From Protofrankia sp963555925 (GTDB lineage Bacteria; Actinomycetota; Actinomycetes; Frankiales; Frankiaceae), in the NCBI GenBank assembly GCA_963555925.1, contig CAUVXJ010000094.1:11526-75525 (forward strand): 64,000 bases of DNA. The letters run 5' to 3'. The notes below the pieces were generated by a model. The model was not told where the DNA came from, searched no databases, and saw only the letters and a list, made by a program, of their open reading frames with translations. Numbering within the stretch: position 1 is the first letter of the stretch; each line of letters opens with the position of its first letter. Shown in pieces: positions 18,128 to 28,121 of the stretch. The translations under genes and the position numbers were made by a program.

Positions 18128-18337
18128 GATTGTCGAACTGCTCCAGACGTACGTCAGTAGCCACTGGAATGCCACGGTGGGGACGCGGAACACCGGCAGC
18201 TGGGTTTTCGGAGCGTCAAAGCGGTGGAGAGGGCCACCGCGACGACGCCGATGGTGAGGAACCCATGTCGTTCCCATAGTTTGCCAGATCGCGAGCGCCG
18301 ATACGCCCCCGGGCCGGTGGGCACTGCCCGGAGCCTG

Positions 18338-19942
18338 TCAGCGCTGCCTACCGCGACCCCGCCCGGGCGGCGGACCCCCCGGTGGCAAACCGCTACCACG
18401 CATCAGGGCGGACAGGTCGGGCATGGCCGGATCACCGAGCCCGGCGGGCGGGCCGCCGGGTTGGCCGCCGGGTTGGCCGCCCGGTATGCCGCCCGCGCGC
18501 CGGGCCTGCGCGGCGGCCTGCTGGGCCTGGGTCTGCGCGGCGCGTGCAGCCGGATTGCCCTTGCGGTTCGCGCCTTTTCCCTTCTTGCCCGCCTTGCGGT
18601 TGGCCGCGCCCCGGCCGCCCTGCCCACCGCCGGGCAACCCCATTCCGCCGGTCATCTTCTTCATGACCTTGCGCGCCTCGGCAAACCGGTCGAGCAGCTG
18701 GTTGACCTCAGTGACGGTGACGCCGGAGCCTCGGGCCACCCGAGCCTTGCGGGACGCCTGGAGAATCCGCGGGTCGTGGCGCTCAGCCGGGGTCATCGAC
18801 CGGATGATCGCGACTACCCGATCGACGTCACGTTCACCGACCTGGGACAGCTGCTCCTTCATCTGCCCCATCCCGGGCAGCATTCCGAGCAGGTTGGCGA
18901 TCGGCCCCATCTTGCGGACGGCGAGCATCTGATCGAGGAAATCCGACAGCGTGAACTCCGAGGCGGCCATCTTGGCCGCCATCGCCTCGGCCTGGTCGGC
19001 CTCGAACGCCTTCTCCGCCTGCTCGATGAGGGTGAGGACGTCACCCATCCCCAGAATGCGCGACGCCATCCGCTCGGGGTGGAAGACGTCGAAGTCCTCC
19101 AGCGCCTCACCGGTCGACGCGAACATGATCGGTTTGCCGGTCAGATGCGCGACCGACAACGCGGCGCCACCGCGGGCGTCGCCGTCGAGCTTGGTGAGCA
19201 CGACGGCAGTGAAACCGACACCGTCTGCGAAGGCCTGTGCGGTGGTGACGGCATCCTGGCCGATCATCGCGTCGACGACGAACAGGATCTCGTCCGGCGA
19301 CGTGACGTCCCTGATGTCCGCCGCCTGCCGCATCATCTCGACGTCCACGCCGAGACGGCCGGCGGTGTCGACGACCACCACGTCGTATTGGCGACGCCGC
19401 GCATGTTCCACGGCGGCACGCGCGACCGCGACCGGGTCGCCCACCCCGTTGCCGGGCTCGGGCGCGAACACGTCGACCTCGGCCCGGGCGGCCACAACCT
19501 GAAGCTGGGTGACCGCGTTCGGACGTTGCAGGTCGGCGGCGACCAGCAGCGGCGTGTGCCCCTGGGCCGCGAGCCACCGGCCGAGCTTGCCGGCGAGGGT
19601 CGTCTTACCCGTACCCTGCAGGCCGGCGAGGAGGATGACGGTGGGAGGCGCCTTGGCCAACCGCAGGGTCGTCGTGCCGCCACCCAGGATCGCGACGAGC
19701 TCTTCGTTCACGATCTTGATGACCTGCTGGGCCGGGTTCAGGGACGTCGAGACCTCCGAACCCATCGCCCGCTCGCGCACGGCTGCGATGAAGGCCCGAA
19801 CCGCCGGCAACGCGACGTCGGCCTCCAGCAACGCCACCCGGATCTCCCGGGCGGTCGCATTGATGTCAGCCTCGGACAACCGCCCCTTGCCGCGGAGCGA
19901 CGAGAAAGCCTTGTCGAGGCGGCTGGACAGGGTGTCGAACAC
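18338..19942 (-). CDS. ffh: signal recognition particle GTPase Ffh
   Basis: Targets nascent membrane proteins with the 4.5S RNA. The N domain starts VFDTLSSRLDKAFSSLRGKG at GTG 19942 (a GTG two codons upstream is also possible). The G domain has GLQGTGKTTLAGKL, DTAGRLGVD and TKLDGDARGG motifs. The M domain is methionine-rich (KMGPIANLLGMLPGMGQMKE), and the tail after about residue 470 is Gly/Arg/Ala-rich and low complexity (GGIPGGQPGGQPGGPP). 534 aa. Confidence 0.96.
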   Translation of the reverse strand: MFDTLSSRLDKAFSSLRGKGRLSEADINATAREIRVALLEADVALPAVRAFIAAVRERAMGSEVSTSLNPAQQVIKIVNEELVAILGGGTTTLRLAKAPPTVILLAGLQGTGKTTLAGKLGRWLAAQGHTPLLVAADLQRPNAVTQLQVVAARAEVDVFAPEPGNGVGDPVAVARAAVEHARRRQYDVVVVDTAGRLGVDVEMMRQAADIRDVTSPDEILFVVDAMIGQDAVTTAQAFADGVGFTAVVLTKLDGDARGGAALSVAHLTGKPIMFASTGEALEDFDVFHPERMASRILGMGDVLTLIEQAEKAFEADQAEAMAAKMAASEFTLSDFLDQMLAVRKMGPIANLLGMLPGMGQMKEQLSQVGERDVDRVVAIIRSMTPAERHDPRILQASRKARVARGSGVTVTEVNQLLDRFAEARKVMKKMTGGMGLPGGGQGGRGAANRKAGKKGKGANRKGNPAARAAQTQAQQAAAQARRAGGIPGGQPGGQPGGPPAGLGDPAMPDLSALMRGSGLPPGGPPPGRGRGRQR

Positions 19943-20267
19943 GCGCACACTCCGAGATCGCTGGCGAACCGCAGCTCTCAGGGTACGCACCGGGACAGCG
20001 CTGCGGACAGCCCGACGAGGTACGCCCACACGGTGATCACGGTGCAAACCTGCAGCGATCACCGCCCTCCCCGTCGAGGACGGCGGGTACACCTCGCCGG
20101 ACATCACGTCCCGGCCACCGGGTCCGGCCGGGCTCCGAACCCCACCTTGGCACTGTAGGTCACCGCGACGCCGGGTGAAAGGGACTCCTCGTGGCCACAG
20201 CGTGGGCTCCGACGACGCTCCGTCAGGGGTGTCCCGGTCAGGAATGTCCCGGTCAGGAATGTCCCGG
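19943..20267. other. intergenic region between ftsY and ffh
   Basis: A 325-base spacer between two same-strand genes, unusually long for this cluster, so ffh probably has its own promoter here. The only structure seen is the 15-base tandem array next to the ftsY stop. No RNA gene, in particular no 4.5S RNA, was recognised. Confidence 0.5.
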
Positions 20268-20272
20268 TCAGG
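20231..20272. repeat. 15-bp tandem repeat at the ftsY 3' end
   Basis: Units GTCCCGGTCAGGAAT at 20231-20245 and 20246-20260, then a partial unit to 20272 that covers the ftsY stop codon. Confidence 0.9.
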
Positions 20273-21506
20273 TCGCCGGATCTCCCAGCAACGCGTCGAC
20301 GAATGCCTCCGGATCGAACGGCGCGAGGTCGTCGGGTCCCTCCCCGAGACCGACCAGCTTCACCGGCACGCCGAGTTCCCGCTGGACGGCGATCACGATG
20401 CCACCCTTGGCGGTCCCGTCGAGCTTGGTGAGCACGATCCCCGTGATGTCCACCGCCCGGGTGAACACCCGGGCCTGTTCCACGGCGTTCTGTCCGGTCG
20501 TCGCGTCGAGGACGAGCAGGACCTCGTCCACCGGACCGATCTTGGTCACCACACGTTTGATCTTGGCGAGCTCGTCCATGAGCCCGGCCTTCGTGTGCAG
20601 GCGTCCGGCCGTGTCCACCACCACGGTGTCCGCCCCGACACCGATCCCTCGTCTGGCGGCCTCGAAGGCGACCGATGCGGGATCTCCGCCCTCGCCGCCG
20701 CGCACCGTCTGCGCCCCAACCCTGCTCCCCCACGTCTCCAGCTGGTCAGCGGCGGCGGCCCGGAAGGTGTCTGCCGCGCCCAGCACCACCGTGCGGTCGT
20801 CCGCCACCAGCAGACGGGCGATCTTTCCGCAGGTCGTGGTCTTACCGGTGCCGTTCACCCCGACAACGAGGATGTTCGCGGGCCGGCCGTCCGCGGTCGC
20901 GTGCAGCGTGCGGTCCATGCTGGTACCGATCTGGGCGAGCAGCTCGTCGCGCAGCAGCGCACGCACATCCTCAGGCCGCCGGGCGCCGAGAACCTTGACC
21001 CTCATACGCAGCGACGCGACCAGCTCCTGGGTAGGCACCACACCGACATCGGCGACCAGCAGGGTCGTCTCGATGTCGTCCCAGGCATCGTCATCGAGGT
21101 TGTCCCGGGACAACAGCAGCAGAAGGCCACGGCCCAGGCTGTTCTGGGACCGCGCGAGCCGCTCCCGCAGACGGACCAACCGGCCCGCGGCCGGGGCCGG
21201 TACCTCCAGTCGGGCTTCCCGTTCGAGTTCCAGTTCGTACAGTTCGTCCTCGGCCGCAGCGTCGGCCTCGACTGCAGCGTCGGCCTCGACTGCGGGTTCG
21301 GGGATATCGACGGTCTCGACCGTCCGCCGGGGTGTGTCACGTGGGATCTCGGCGTCGTCACCCACTCCGGGCCGGTAGTCCACGCCCGGATGCGGCCGGG
21401 CACGGGTGGGCGTGTCTCGATGTCGGCGCCGGGTGCCCAGCACCAAGCCGGCGGAGGCGACAAGACCGAACACGACGATCGCGATGATGATGAGGACGTA
21501 CTCCAC
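20268..21506 (-). CDS. ftsY: signal recognition particle receptor FtsY
   Basis: Membrane-associated SRP receptor GTPase. An N-terminal TM helix (YVLIIIAIVVFGLVASAGLVLG) is followed by an acidic A domain with an 18-base duplicated stretch (VEADAAVEADAAAEDE), then the NG domain: GVNGTGKTTTCGKIA, DTAGRLHTKAGLMDEL, TKLDGTAKGG and GLGEGPDDLAPFDPE. 412 aa, ending FVDALLGDP. The TM anchor is typical of actinobacteria. Confidence 0.96.
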   Translation of the reverse strand: MEYVLIIIAIVVFGLVASAGLVLGTRRRHRDTPTRARPHPGVDYRPGVGDDAEIPRDTPRRTVETVDIPEPAVEADAAVEADAAAEDELYELELEREARLEVPAPAAGRLVRLRERLARSQNSLGRGLLLLLSRDNLDDDAWDDIETTLLVADVGVVPTQELVASLRMRVKVLGARRPEDVRALLRDELLAQIGTSMDRTLHATADGRPANILVVGVNGTGKTTTCGKIARLLVADDRTVVLGAADTFRAAAADQLETWGSRVGAQTVRGGEGGDPASVAFEAARRGIGVGADTVVVDTAGRLHTKAGLMDELAKIKRVVTKIGPVDEVLLVLDATTGQNAVEQARVFTRAVDITGIVLTKLDGTAKGGIVIAVQRELGVPVKLVGLGEGPDDLAPFDPEAFVDALLGDPAT

Positions 21507-21540
21507 GCCTCCGATCCTGACAGACCAGACGGTGGCTTAC

Positions 21541-24500
21541 TCAGGCCGTAGCGCGTTCCCGGAGCCGCTGGCTGATCACTGTGGTGACTCCGTCCCCACG
21601 CATCGACACACCGTAGAGCGCGTCCGCGATCTCCATCGTGCGCTTCTGGTGGGTGATAATGATCAACTGAGATTTCGCCCGCAGACCTTCCAACGCCTCC
21701 AGCAGCCGACCGAGGTTGCGGTCGTCAAGGGCGGCCTCAACCTCGTCCAACACGTAGAAGGGTGACGGCCGGGCGCGAAAGATCGCGAGCAGCAGGGCGA
21801 TCGCCGTCAGCGAACGCTCACCGCCTGACAACAGCGACAGACGCTTGACCTTCTTGCCCGGTGGCCGCGCCTCCACCTCGATTCCGGTAGTGAGCATGTC
21901 ATCGGGATCGGTGAGCACGAGCCGGCCGTCACCGCCGGGGAACAGGGTTGCGAAAACTATCTCGAACTCGCGCGCCGTGTCCTCGAACGCCGCGCGAAAG
22001 ACATCCCGGACCCGCTCGTCGACCTCGGCGACGACCAACAGAAGATCACGACGGGTATTCTTGATGTCGTCGAGCTGCGTTGACAGAAACGACGCACGCT
22101 CGGTCAGCGCCTCGAACTCCTCGAGTGCGAGCGGGTTGACCTTACCCAGCCGGGCGAGCTGCCGTTCGGCCGCAGCCGCCCGTGCCGACTGCTCGGCCCG
22201 GTCGAACGCGACGGCCTCGCAGTCGGGGGTGTCCGGCGGCACGGGCATGTGCGGTCCGTACTCGTTGACAAGATCATCGGCCGCGATGCTGTGCTCCTCG
22301 AACGCCTTGGTCTCCAGCGTCTCCACCCGCAGGCGCTTCTGCGCGCGGGCGAGCTCGTCGCGATGGACATCGTCGCGCAGCGCGGCGAGTTCGGCGGCGA
22401 GTGTCCGGACCTGCTCGCGGACGGCGGTCAGATCGGACTCGGTCTGCCGGCGAAGCGCTTCGACGCGCCGGCGTTCGGTGTCGGCGGCGACCAGGGAGTG
22501 CTCCAGCGCTGCGAGAGCATGACCGGCGGCGTCGGCCACAGCCGCGGCGACACTCGCCTGACGCTCCCGGATCTCCCGTCGCCGCGCCGCTGCCAGCCGC
22601 GCGGCCCGTTCGTTCGCGGCGGACCGTACCAGCGCGTCCGCGCGGCCGGCCAGCGCCCGGGCCCGTTCCTCGCTGGTACGCACCGCGAGGCGTGCCTCGA
22701 CCTCCTCGCCGCGCACGGCCGCGGTCGCGGCGGCGAGACGGTCGCGCTGCTCCGATGACCTCTCCCCGACGTCGGGTTCCGACGATGTCGCGGCCAGCGT
22801 CGCCTCCAGCTCGGCCAGAGCGCCGTATGCCTGGTCACGGGCGGTTTCAGCCTGTATCCGGACGCGTTCGAGACGTTCGACCTCCGCGGCCCCCGACCGG
22901 TTCATCCGCTCCAGCTGGGACAGCTGCTCGGACAACGCCCGGTACCGGGCGTCCGCGCCGTGCAGCGCCGCCGACGCGTCGTCGATCCCGCCGCGGGCCC
23001 GCTTCACCTCCTCGCCTGCTGCGGCGACGGCGCCGGCTGCACGTTCACCGCTGGCTGCGGCCTCAAGCATCCGGGATTCCGCCTCGTCCGCCGCGGCCCG
23101 CAGCTCCAGCAGGGATGGCGCGCGTGCGCTGCCGCCGATGGCGAATCCGGGCCCGATCACGTCACCGGCCCGGGTGACCGCCCGGATGCCGGGATGCTCG
23201 CGGACGAGGTCAACGGCCACCTCGAGGTCGGCGACAACCATGGTGGCGGCAAGCAGCCGCGCCACTCCCGCGGCATAGCGCGGGTCGCTGACCCGGACGA
23301 GGTCCGCGGCCCGAACCCCACCGCGACGCGCGTCGGGTGGCAGGGCCGCGGTGGGATCTGCATCGGGCGTCTCGACACCGGACCCGTCGGCGACGATCAG
23401 TGCCGCACGCCCCGCGTCGACAGCGCGCAGCCACTCGAACGCGGTGCTGACATCCCCGACGGCGCCGACCGCCACGGCGTCGGCGGCGGGACCCAGCACG
23501 GCTGCCACGGCGGTCTCCGCCCCCGGCTCGACCGACAGAAAAGCCGCGAGGCGGCCCAGTACACCGGTGGGCACTGTGGACCCGTCCGGCCGGGCGGTAG
23601 CGGCGTCCAGCAGCGCGGCAGCGCCGTCCTTGGGCGTCAGCGACAGGGTGAGTGCCTCCCGCCGGGCCTTCCAGGAGGCCCGATCGCGTTCCGCGGAACG
23701 CTCCTGCGAACGCAGACTCTCCAACCGTGCCGTGGCGTCGCCATGGACCGCCACGGCCTCGGCATGGCGTGCTGCCAGCTCGGCGCGGGTCGTCTGGATC
23801 TGCGCGAGCTCCGAGCTCAAGGTGACGCGCTGCTCGCTTGCCTCGCCGCCGCGGTGCCGAGCGGCGTCCACCGCCTCGGACATCCGGACGATCTCAGTTT
23901 CGGCGCTGGTGGCGCGGGATCGCGCAGCCTCCACCCGTCCGGCCATTCGGGCCAGATTCTCCCGCCGGCTCGACGCCTCCCGTGCGGCGGCGATGAGCGC
24001 CTTCTCCTCACCGGCCAGTGCGGCTTCAAGCTCGGCCCGGCGGGCGACGACCTCAGCGAGGCCATCGCGATCAGCATCCAATCGAACACCGAGAGCATTC
24101 TCCTGTTCCCGAACGGCTGCAGCCTCCTGTTCCAACTGTTCGGGGTCTCGCCCACCGCGGGGTTCGTCGGCGCCGGAGCGCAGCAGCCGGACCCGTTCGG
24201 CTGCGAGTGACCGGGTACCCCGCAGGCGTTCCCGCAGGGACGCCAGGGCATGCCAGACCTCGCCCGCGGCGACGGCCTGGGGGGTCACCGCGGCAAGCTC
24301 GACCTCCAGGACCTGCTCACGCTGCTGGCTGTCGGTATGGGCACGCCCGGCCGTGGCGAGGCGGACCCGCAGCGCTTCTTCATCCCTGACATCGGAGGCG
24401 ATGTCACCGCGCGCAGTGACGATGTCGTCGGCCAACAGGCGCAGCCGCGAGTCACGCACCGCCGCCTGGATGACGCCGGCCTTGCGGGCGATCTCCGCCT

Positions 24501-25122
24501 GCCGGCCCAGCGGACCCAGCTGGCGCCGCAGTTCGGCGGACAGGTCGGTCAGGCGGGTGAGATTGGCGGCCATCGCCTCCAACTTGCGCAGGGCCTTTTC
24601 CTTGCGCTTGCGGTGCTTGAGGACACCTGCGGCCTCCTCCACAAAGGCGCGCCGGTCCTCGGGGCGGGCGTGCAATACCGCGTCCAGCTGGCCCTGACCG
24701 ACGATGACGTGCAGCTCACGGCCGATTCCGGAGTCACTCATGAGCTCTTGGATGTCCAGCAGCCGGCATGTACTACCGTTGATCGTGTATTCACTCTCGC
24801 CGCTGCGGAACATCAGGCGACCGACCGTCACCTCGCTGTAGTCGATGGGCAGGGCACCGTCGGTGTTGTCGATGGTGAGCAGGACCTCGGCGCGGCCCAG
24901 CGGCGGGCGCGACGGTGTGCCGGCGAAGATGACATCCGACATCGTCCCGCCACGCAGTGCCTTGGCACCCTGCTCGCCGAGTACCCATGCCATCGCGTCG
25001 ACGACGTTGCTCTTACCGGAGCCGTTCGGCCCGACAACGCAGGTGATGCCGGGTTCGAGGTGCAGGGTCGTCGAACTCGCGAACGACTTGAAACCCCGCA
25101 GGGTGAGGCTCTTGAGATGCAC
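21541..25122 (-). CDS. smc: chromosome segregation protein SMC
   Basis: Condensin ATPase that organises sister chromosomes with ScpAB. GTG 25122 starts VHLKSLTLRGFKSFASSTTL, the conserved SMC head; 1193 aa. Walker A is VVGPNGSGKSNVVDAMAWVL. Two long coiled coils flank a hinge containing FAIGGSARAPSLLELRAAA. The C-terminal head has the signature LSLLSGGERSLTAIALLLAI and Walker B FYVLDEVEAALDD. It is upstream of ftsY with a 34-base gap. Confidence 0.97.
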   Translation of the reverse strand: MHLKSLTLRGFKSFASSTTLHLEPGITCVVGPNGSGKSNVVDAMAWVLGEQGAKALRGGTMSDVIFAGTPSRPPLGRAEVLLTIDNTDGALPIDYSEVTVGRLMFRSGESEYTINGSTCRLLDIQELMSDSGIGRELHVIVGQGQLDAVLHARPEDRRAFVEEAAGVLKHRKRKEKALRKLEAMAANLTRLTDLSAELRRQLGPLGRQAEIARKAGVIQAAVRDSRLRLLADDIVTARGDIASDVRDEEALRVRLATAGRAHTDSQQREQVLEVELAAVTPQAVAAGEVWHALASLRERLRGTRSLAAERVRLLRSGADEPRGGRDPEQLEQEAAAVREQENALGVRLDADRDGLAEVVARRAELEAALAGEEKALIAAAREASSRRENLARMAGRVEAARSRATSAETEIVRMSEAVDAARHRGGEASEQRVTLSSELAQIQTTRAELAARHAEAVAVHGDATARLESLRSQERSAERDRASWKARREALTLSLTPKDGAAALLDAATARPDGSTVPTGVLGRLAAFLSVEPGAETAVAAVLGPAADAVAVGAVGDVSTAFEWLRAVDAGRAALIVADGSGVETPDADPTAALPPDARRGGVRAADLVRVSDPRYAAGVARLLAATMVVADLEVAVDLVREHPGIRAVTRAGDVIGPGFAIGGSARAPSLLELRAAADEAESRMLEAAASGERAAGAVAAAGEEVKRARGGIDDASAALHGADARYRALSEQLSQLERMNRSGAAEVERLERVRIQAETARDQAYGALAELEATLAATSSEPDVGERSSEQRDRLAAATAAVRGEEVEARLAVRTSEERARALAGRADALVRSAANERAARLAAARRREIRERQASVAAAVADAAGHALAALEHSLVAADTERRRVEALRRQTESDLTAVREQVRTLAAELAALRDDVHRDELARAQKRLRVETLETKAFEEHSIAADDLVNEYGPHMPVPPDTPDCEAVAFDRAEQSARAAAAERQLARLGKVNPLALEEFEALTERASFLSTQLDDIKNTRRDLLLVVAEVDERVRDVFRAAFEDTAREFEIVFATLFPGGDGRLVLTDPDDMLTTGIEVEARPPGKKVKRLSLLSGGERSLTAIALLLAIFRARPSPFYVLDEVEAALDDRNLGRLLEALEGLRAKSQLIIITHQKRTMEIADALYGVSMRGDGVTTVISQRLRERATA

Positions 25123-25235
25123 CTGTCTCCGAAGCTGTCGGAGTGGACGCGGGCTGCTGGCACCGACGGACGATCGGACACCAACGATACCGCCCGCCGG
25201 GCGCCTGATTCGGCGCATGAGGCCCCGGCAGCACG

Positions 25236-25268
25236 AAGGGACGTTCCCCACAAGGAGAAACGTCCCTT
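25236..25268 (-). terminator. hairpin between the small coiled-coil gene and smc
   Basis: Perfect 10-base arms AAGGGACGTT (25236-25245) and AACGTCCCTT (25259-25268) around a 13-base loop, 25 bases past the stop of the small coiled-coil gene. No T-tract, as is usual at this G+C; terminator function is inferred. Confidence 0.5.
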
Positions 25269-25293
25269 AACTCCCGCTACGGATTCGGGAGGA

Positions 25294-25488
25294 TCAGGTC
25301 AGCGCGGGCTCTGCTTCAAGCGCGCGAAGTTCGTCAGAGACATCAACGCCTTCAAGTGCATCGCTAAGAGCACGAGAACGCGCGAGCTCATCTTCCAGTT
25401 CTGCTACACGTGCACGAAGTCGGCGTACCTCATACGACAAACGAATATCGTTGCCAGAGCCGACGTGGCCGAAAAGGGCCTTCGCCAT
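25294..25488 (-). CDS. small coiled-coil protein (64 aa), conserved in actinobacteria
   Basis: Unknown function. ATG 25488 is preceded by GGAGG 11 bases upstream and starts MAKALFGHVGSGNDIRLSYE; the frame extended upstream has no support. Residues 20-45 form a heptad-like helix (VRRLRARVAELEDELARSRA), then an acidic tail. It resembles the short 'MAKALLGHVG' proteins found beside smc in other actinobacteria, from memory of that gene neighbourhood. Confidence 0.75.
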   Translation of the reverse strand: MAKALFGHVGSGNDIRLSYEVRRLRARVAELEDELARSRALSDALEGVDVSDELRALEAEPALT

Positions 25489-25723
25489 GATGGTGGTCCT
25501 CCACGATGAGTGACCGAGCGGGTGCGGGGCGCGCTGCAACCTGGTGGGCGAACCGGAACAGATCACACGACGCGCCAGACAATGAACTCAGGATCGCACG
25601 CCAAGTGGCCGAAAGTCAAGACGATGCCATACCCCGGCGGCAGCCGATGGCATTTTGTCGACATGAGGACACCTCGTCATCAGGCGGTCGTCGGTCCGGC
25701 GACCAGGCGACCGTCGGACCGGA

Positions 25724-26059
25724 TCATTTCCGGGTAAAATTTGACAAATCGCCCTGCGCCCGTGACCAGGAGAAGGTCACCTGGGTCGTCACACCCGGGG
25801 TACGGCCGGCCCGCAGCATCTCCAACAGCGCCTGGCAGGCCGCCCGCGGACCCTCCACGACAACCTCGACCCGACCGTCTGTGAGATTCGTCGCCGAGCC
25901 CACCAGACCGAGCCGTCGTCCGCGGGACCGGACATAGGCCCGAAAGCCAACACCCTGAACCGTTCCTGACACCCACGCCGTCAGGCGGGCCGGCGGGCCG
26001 GACCCGGCCGACGTATCGTGATCAGCCTGATCTGCCGGCTCTACGGGAACATCGCGCAT
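25724..26059 (-). CDS. acyP: acylphosphatase
   Basis: Hydrolyses acyl phosphates. ATG 26059 (or GTG 26065, two codons earlier) gives about 111 aa; the first 25 residues are an unstructured extension. The signature VSGTVQGVGFRAYVRSRGRR carries the catalytic Arg, and GLVGSATNLTDGRVEVVVEG carries the catalytic Asn. Between mutM and smc, the usual location. The start faces the lipoprotein gene on the plus strand. Confidence 0.93.
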   Translation of the reverse strand: MRDVPVEPADQADHDTSAGSGPPARLTAWVSGTVQGVGFRAYVRSRGRRLGLVGSATNLTDGRVEVVVEGPRAACQALLEMLRAGRTPGVTTQVTFSWSRAQGDLSNFTRK

Positions 26060-26396
26060 GGGCACGATAGGCTACAGAGCCATTGTGGATACCATTCGTT
26101 CGCCTCGATCCCGTCGGCTCCGGGTGCGTCTTCCCCGCGGCCGACATGCCATGATGCTGCTGGTCAGCGCCACCGTCATCCCGGCGACGCTGTCGCTCAC
26201 CGGCTGCGGCCAGAGTGTTCGACAGGACGCCGGTATCCTGCCGGTGCCCCAGGCCAGCACCCAGGGTCTACGCAGTGCCACACCGGCACCGGCACCAGCC
26301 GCCCCAACCGAGATCATCGAACCGGGCTACGCCCCACCCCGCACATCCGGTCCCACTCAGACCGCGGTACCCAACGTCCCCGGCGGCAAGCTGTAA
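26058..26396 (+). CDS. small putative lipoprotein (112 aa or shorter)
   Basis: Unknown function. A basic N-terminal region (RSRRLRVRLPRGRHA) is followed by a hydrophobic stretch MMLLVSATVIPATLSLTGCG whose LTGC fits a lipobox. The mature part is about 62 residues, Pro/Ala/Thr-rich and without a recognisable fold. The start could be ATG 26058, GTG 26085 or the internal Met pair; the first overlaps the acyP start codon on the other strand. It converges on mutM. Confidence 0.6.
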   Translation: MGTIGYRAIVDTIRSPRSRRLRVRLPRGRHAMMLLVSATVIPATLSLTGCGQSVRQDAGILPVPQASTQGLRSATPAPAPAAPTEIIEPGYAPPRTSGPTQTAVPNVPGGKL

Positions 26397-26432
26397 CCCG
26401 GAATGCCACTTCGCCGCCGTCCGGGGGGGACG

Positions 26433-27287
26433 CTACCAACGGGCACTTCTCGGCCGGGGCTGACAGCGTGGGCAGGTGAAACTCGACCGGTTCATGAATG
26501 CGTCCCGACGGACCGGCGTCTGGCATCGTGAGCACGGCCGGCCGGTCCGCCCATAGACCTCAAGTGAGCGGTCGAACAGGCCGCTCACACCGTTGACCGA
26601 TACGTAGAGCGAGTCGAAGGACGTCCCGCCCGCGCGCAGCGCGGCGGTGAGGACCTCACGTGCCGCGCCCAGCAACCGGCCGAGCTCACCGCGGGTCAGG
26701 GTCTCGGTCGGACGCGCATAATGCAGTCGCGCCCGCCACAGGGATTCGTCGGCGTAGATGTTGCCGATGCCGCTGACCAGCGCCTGATCAAGTAGAGCGC
26801 GTTTGATTCCGGTCCGGCGCCGACCGATGGCCGCGATGAACCCGGCATCGGAAAAGCCCGGGTCGAGGACATCCAGCGCGATATGCGCAATCGGCTCCGG
26901 GACACCCGCGCCTACGGGAACGACGGCGAGACCGCCGAACGTGCGCTGATCGACGAATCGCAGTTCCCGACCGCCGTCGGAGAACGTGAAGCGGATTCGG
27001 AGATGGGTCTCGGCGGGTTTGTCCGCGGGCACCACCAGAAGCTGACCGCTCATCCCGAGATGACCGAGCAGCGCCGTAGCGCCGTCGAGATCCAACCACA
27101 GATACTTCCCCCGCCGACGCGCGGCGGAGATGGTGCGGCCCGCGAGCACCGCCGCGAAGTCAGCGGCCCCCGCGGTATGACGCCGCACGGCCCGGGGGTG
27201 CGCCACCGCGACGGTCGCGATCGTCCGACCGACCAACGCCCGTTCAAGACCGAGCCGGACGACCTCAACCTCGGGAAGCTCTGGCAT
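26433..27287 (-). CDS. mutM: formamidopyrimidine-DNA glycosylase
   Basis: Base-excision repair enzyme for oxidised purines. The N-terminal catalytic Pro is in MPELPEVEVVRLGLERAL; the GKYLWLDL lysine strand, HLGMSGQLLV, GIGNIYADESLW helix-two-turn-helix and the C-terminal zinc finger (CSRC near residue 251, CPRC near 274) are all intact. 284 aa. 21 bases downstream of rnc. Confidence 0.96.
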   Translation of the reverse strand: MPELPEVEVVRLGLERALVGRTIATVAVAHPRAVRRHTAGAADFAAVLAGRTISAARRRGKYLWLDLDGATALLGHLGMSGQLLVVPADKPAETHLRIRFTFSDGGRELRFVDQRTFGGLAVVPVGAGVPEPIAHIALDVLDPGFSDAGFIAAIGRRRTGIKRALLDQALVSGIGNIYADESLWRARLHYARPTETLTRGELGRLLGAAREVLTAALRAGGTSFDSLYVSVNGVSGLFDRSLEVYGRTGRPCSRCQTPVRRDAFMNRSSFTCPRCQPRPRSARW

Positions 27288-27308
27288 CGCGACCCGTTCG
27301 ACGGGCGG

Positions 27309-28121
27309 TCAGCGGTTACCGGTACGCACAGGCGTGTCGGAGCGGCCGTCCACCGGATCGCCTGGGTCCACCGGGTCGGCCGGGTCGGCCGGGTCGGCCG
27401 AGCGTGCCTCCAGCGTCTGGAAGGCCGCTGCGGCGGCACGCTGCTCGGCCTCCTTCTTGCTCCCGCCATCACCGTGGCCGAGGACTTCCCCGGCCACGAC
27501 TGCGCGGGCGGTGAACCGCTTGGCGTGGTCCGGTCCGAACTCGTCCACCTCGTACTCGGGCGGGCCCAGCAACAGCAGTGCGGTCCGTTCCTGCAACGAG
27601 GTCTTCCAGTCCAGCCCGGCGCCCCGGCCGGCGGCGACGTCCAGCAGCGGGTCGAACAGGCGGTGGACGAACTCGGACGCGACCTGCAGGCCGTCCAACC
27701 CACCAGCCGACAGGTACACCGCGCCGATCAACGCCTCCAGGGTGTCCGCGAGGATGCTCGCCTTGTCCCGACCTCCGGTGCTCTCCTCACCGCGGCCCAG
27801 CAGCAGGTACGGGCCGATGCCGTGCTCCCCCAGAGCGCGGGCGACCCCGGCGAGCGCACGCATGTTGACCACGGACGCGCGCTGCTTGGCGAGCTGCCCC
27901 TCGGGCAGGTCCGGATGGCGGTGGAACAGGGCGTCGGTGACGACAAGACCCAGAACGGAGTCGCCGAGGAACTCCAAGCGCTCGTTGGTCGGCAAGCCAC
28001 CCTGCTCGTAGGCGTACGAGCGATGCGTGAGAGCCCGTTCGAGCAGGTCGACGTCGACCTGAACACCGAGGACGGCCACCAGACCGTCCCTGGGCGCCGG
28101 CAGCGCCACGCCGCGGGTCAC
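27309..28121 (-). CDS. rnc: ribonuclease III
   Basis: Cleaves double-stranded RNA in rRNA and mRNA processing. GTG 28121 overlaps the plsX stop (GTGA), giving 270 aa. The signature RLEFLGDSVLGLVVTDALF, the ADTLEALIGAVYL acidic site and the C-terminal dsRBD (DWKTSLQERT, then GGSKKEAEQRAAAAAF) are complete. The tail repeats ADPADPADPVDP because of a 9-base tandem expansion. Confidence 0.95.
   Translation of the reverse strand: MTRGVALPAPRDGLVAVLGVQVDVDLLERALTHRSYAYEQGGLPTNERLEFLGDSVLGLVVTDALFHRHPDLPEGQLAKQRASVVNMRALAGVARALGEHGIGPYLLLGRGEESTGGRDKASILADTLEALIGAVYLSAGGLDGLQVASEFVHRLFDPLLDVAAGRGAGLDWKTSLQERTALLLLGPPEYEVDEFGPDHAKRFTARAVVAGEVLGHGDGGSKKEAEQRAAAAAFQTLEARSADPADPADPVDPGDPVDGRSDTPVRTGNR

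Noticed and set aside
18224..20158. Long plus-strand open frame of 644 codons over ffh
   Set aside because: It is antisense to ffh, which has full domain motifs. Long antisense frames are expected at this G+C.
19943..20267. 4.5S SRP RNA gene beside ffh
   Set aside because: No GGAA-tetraloop hairpin of the SRP type was recognised; the spacer shows only a 15-bp tandem repeat.
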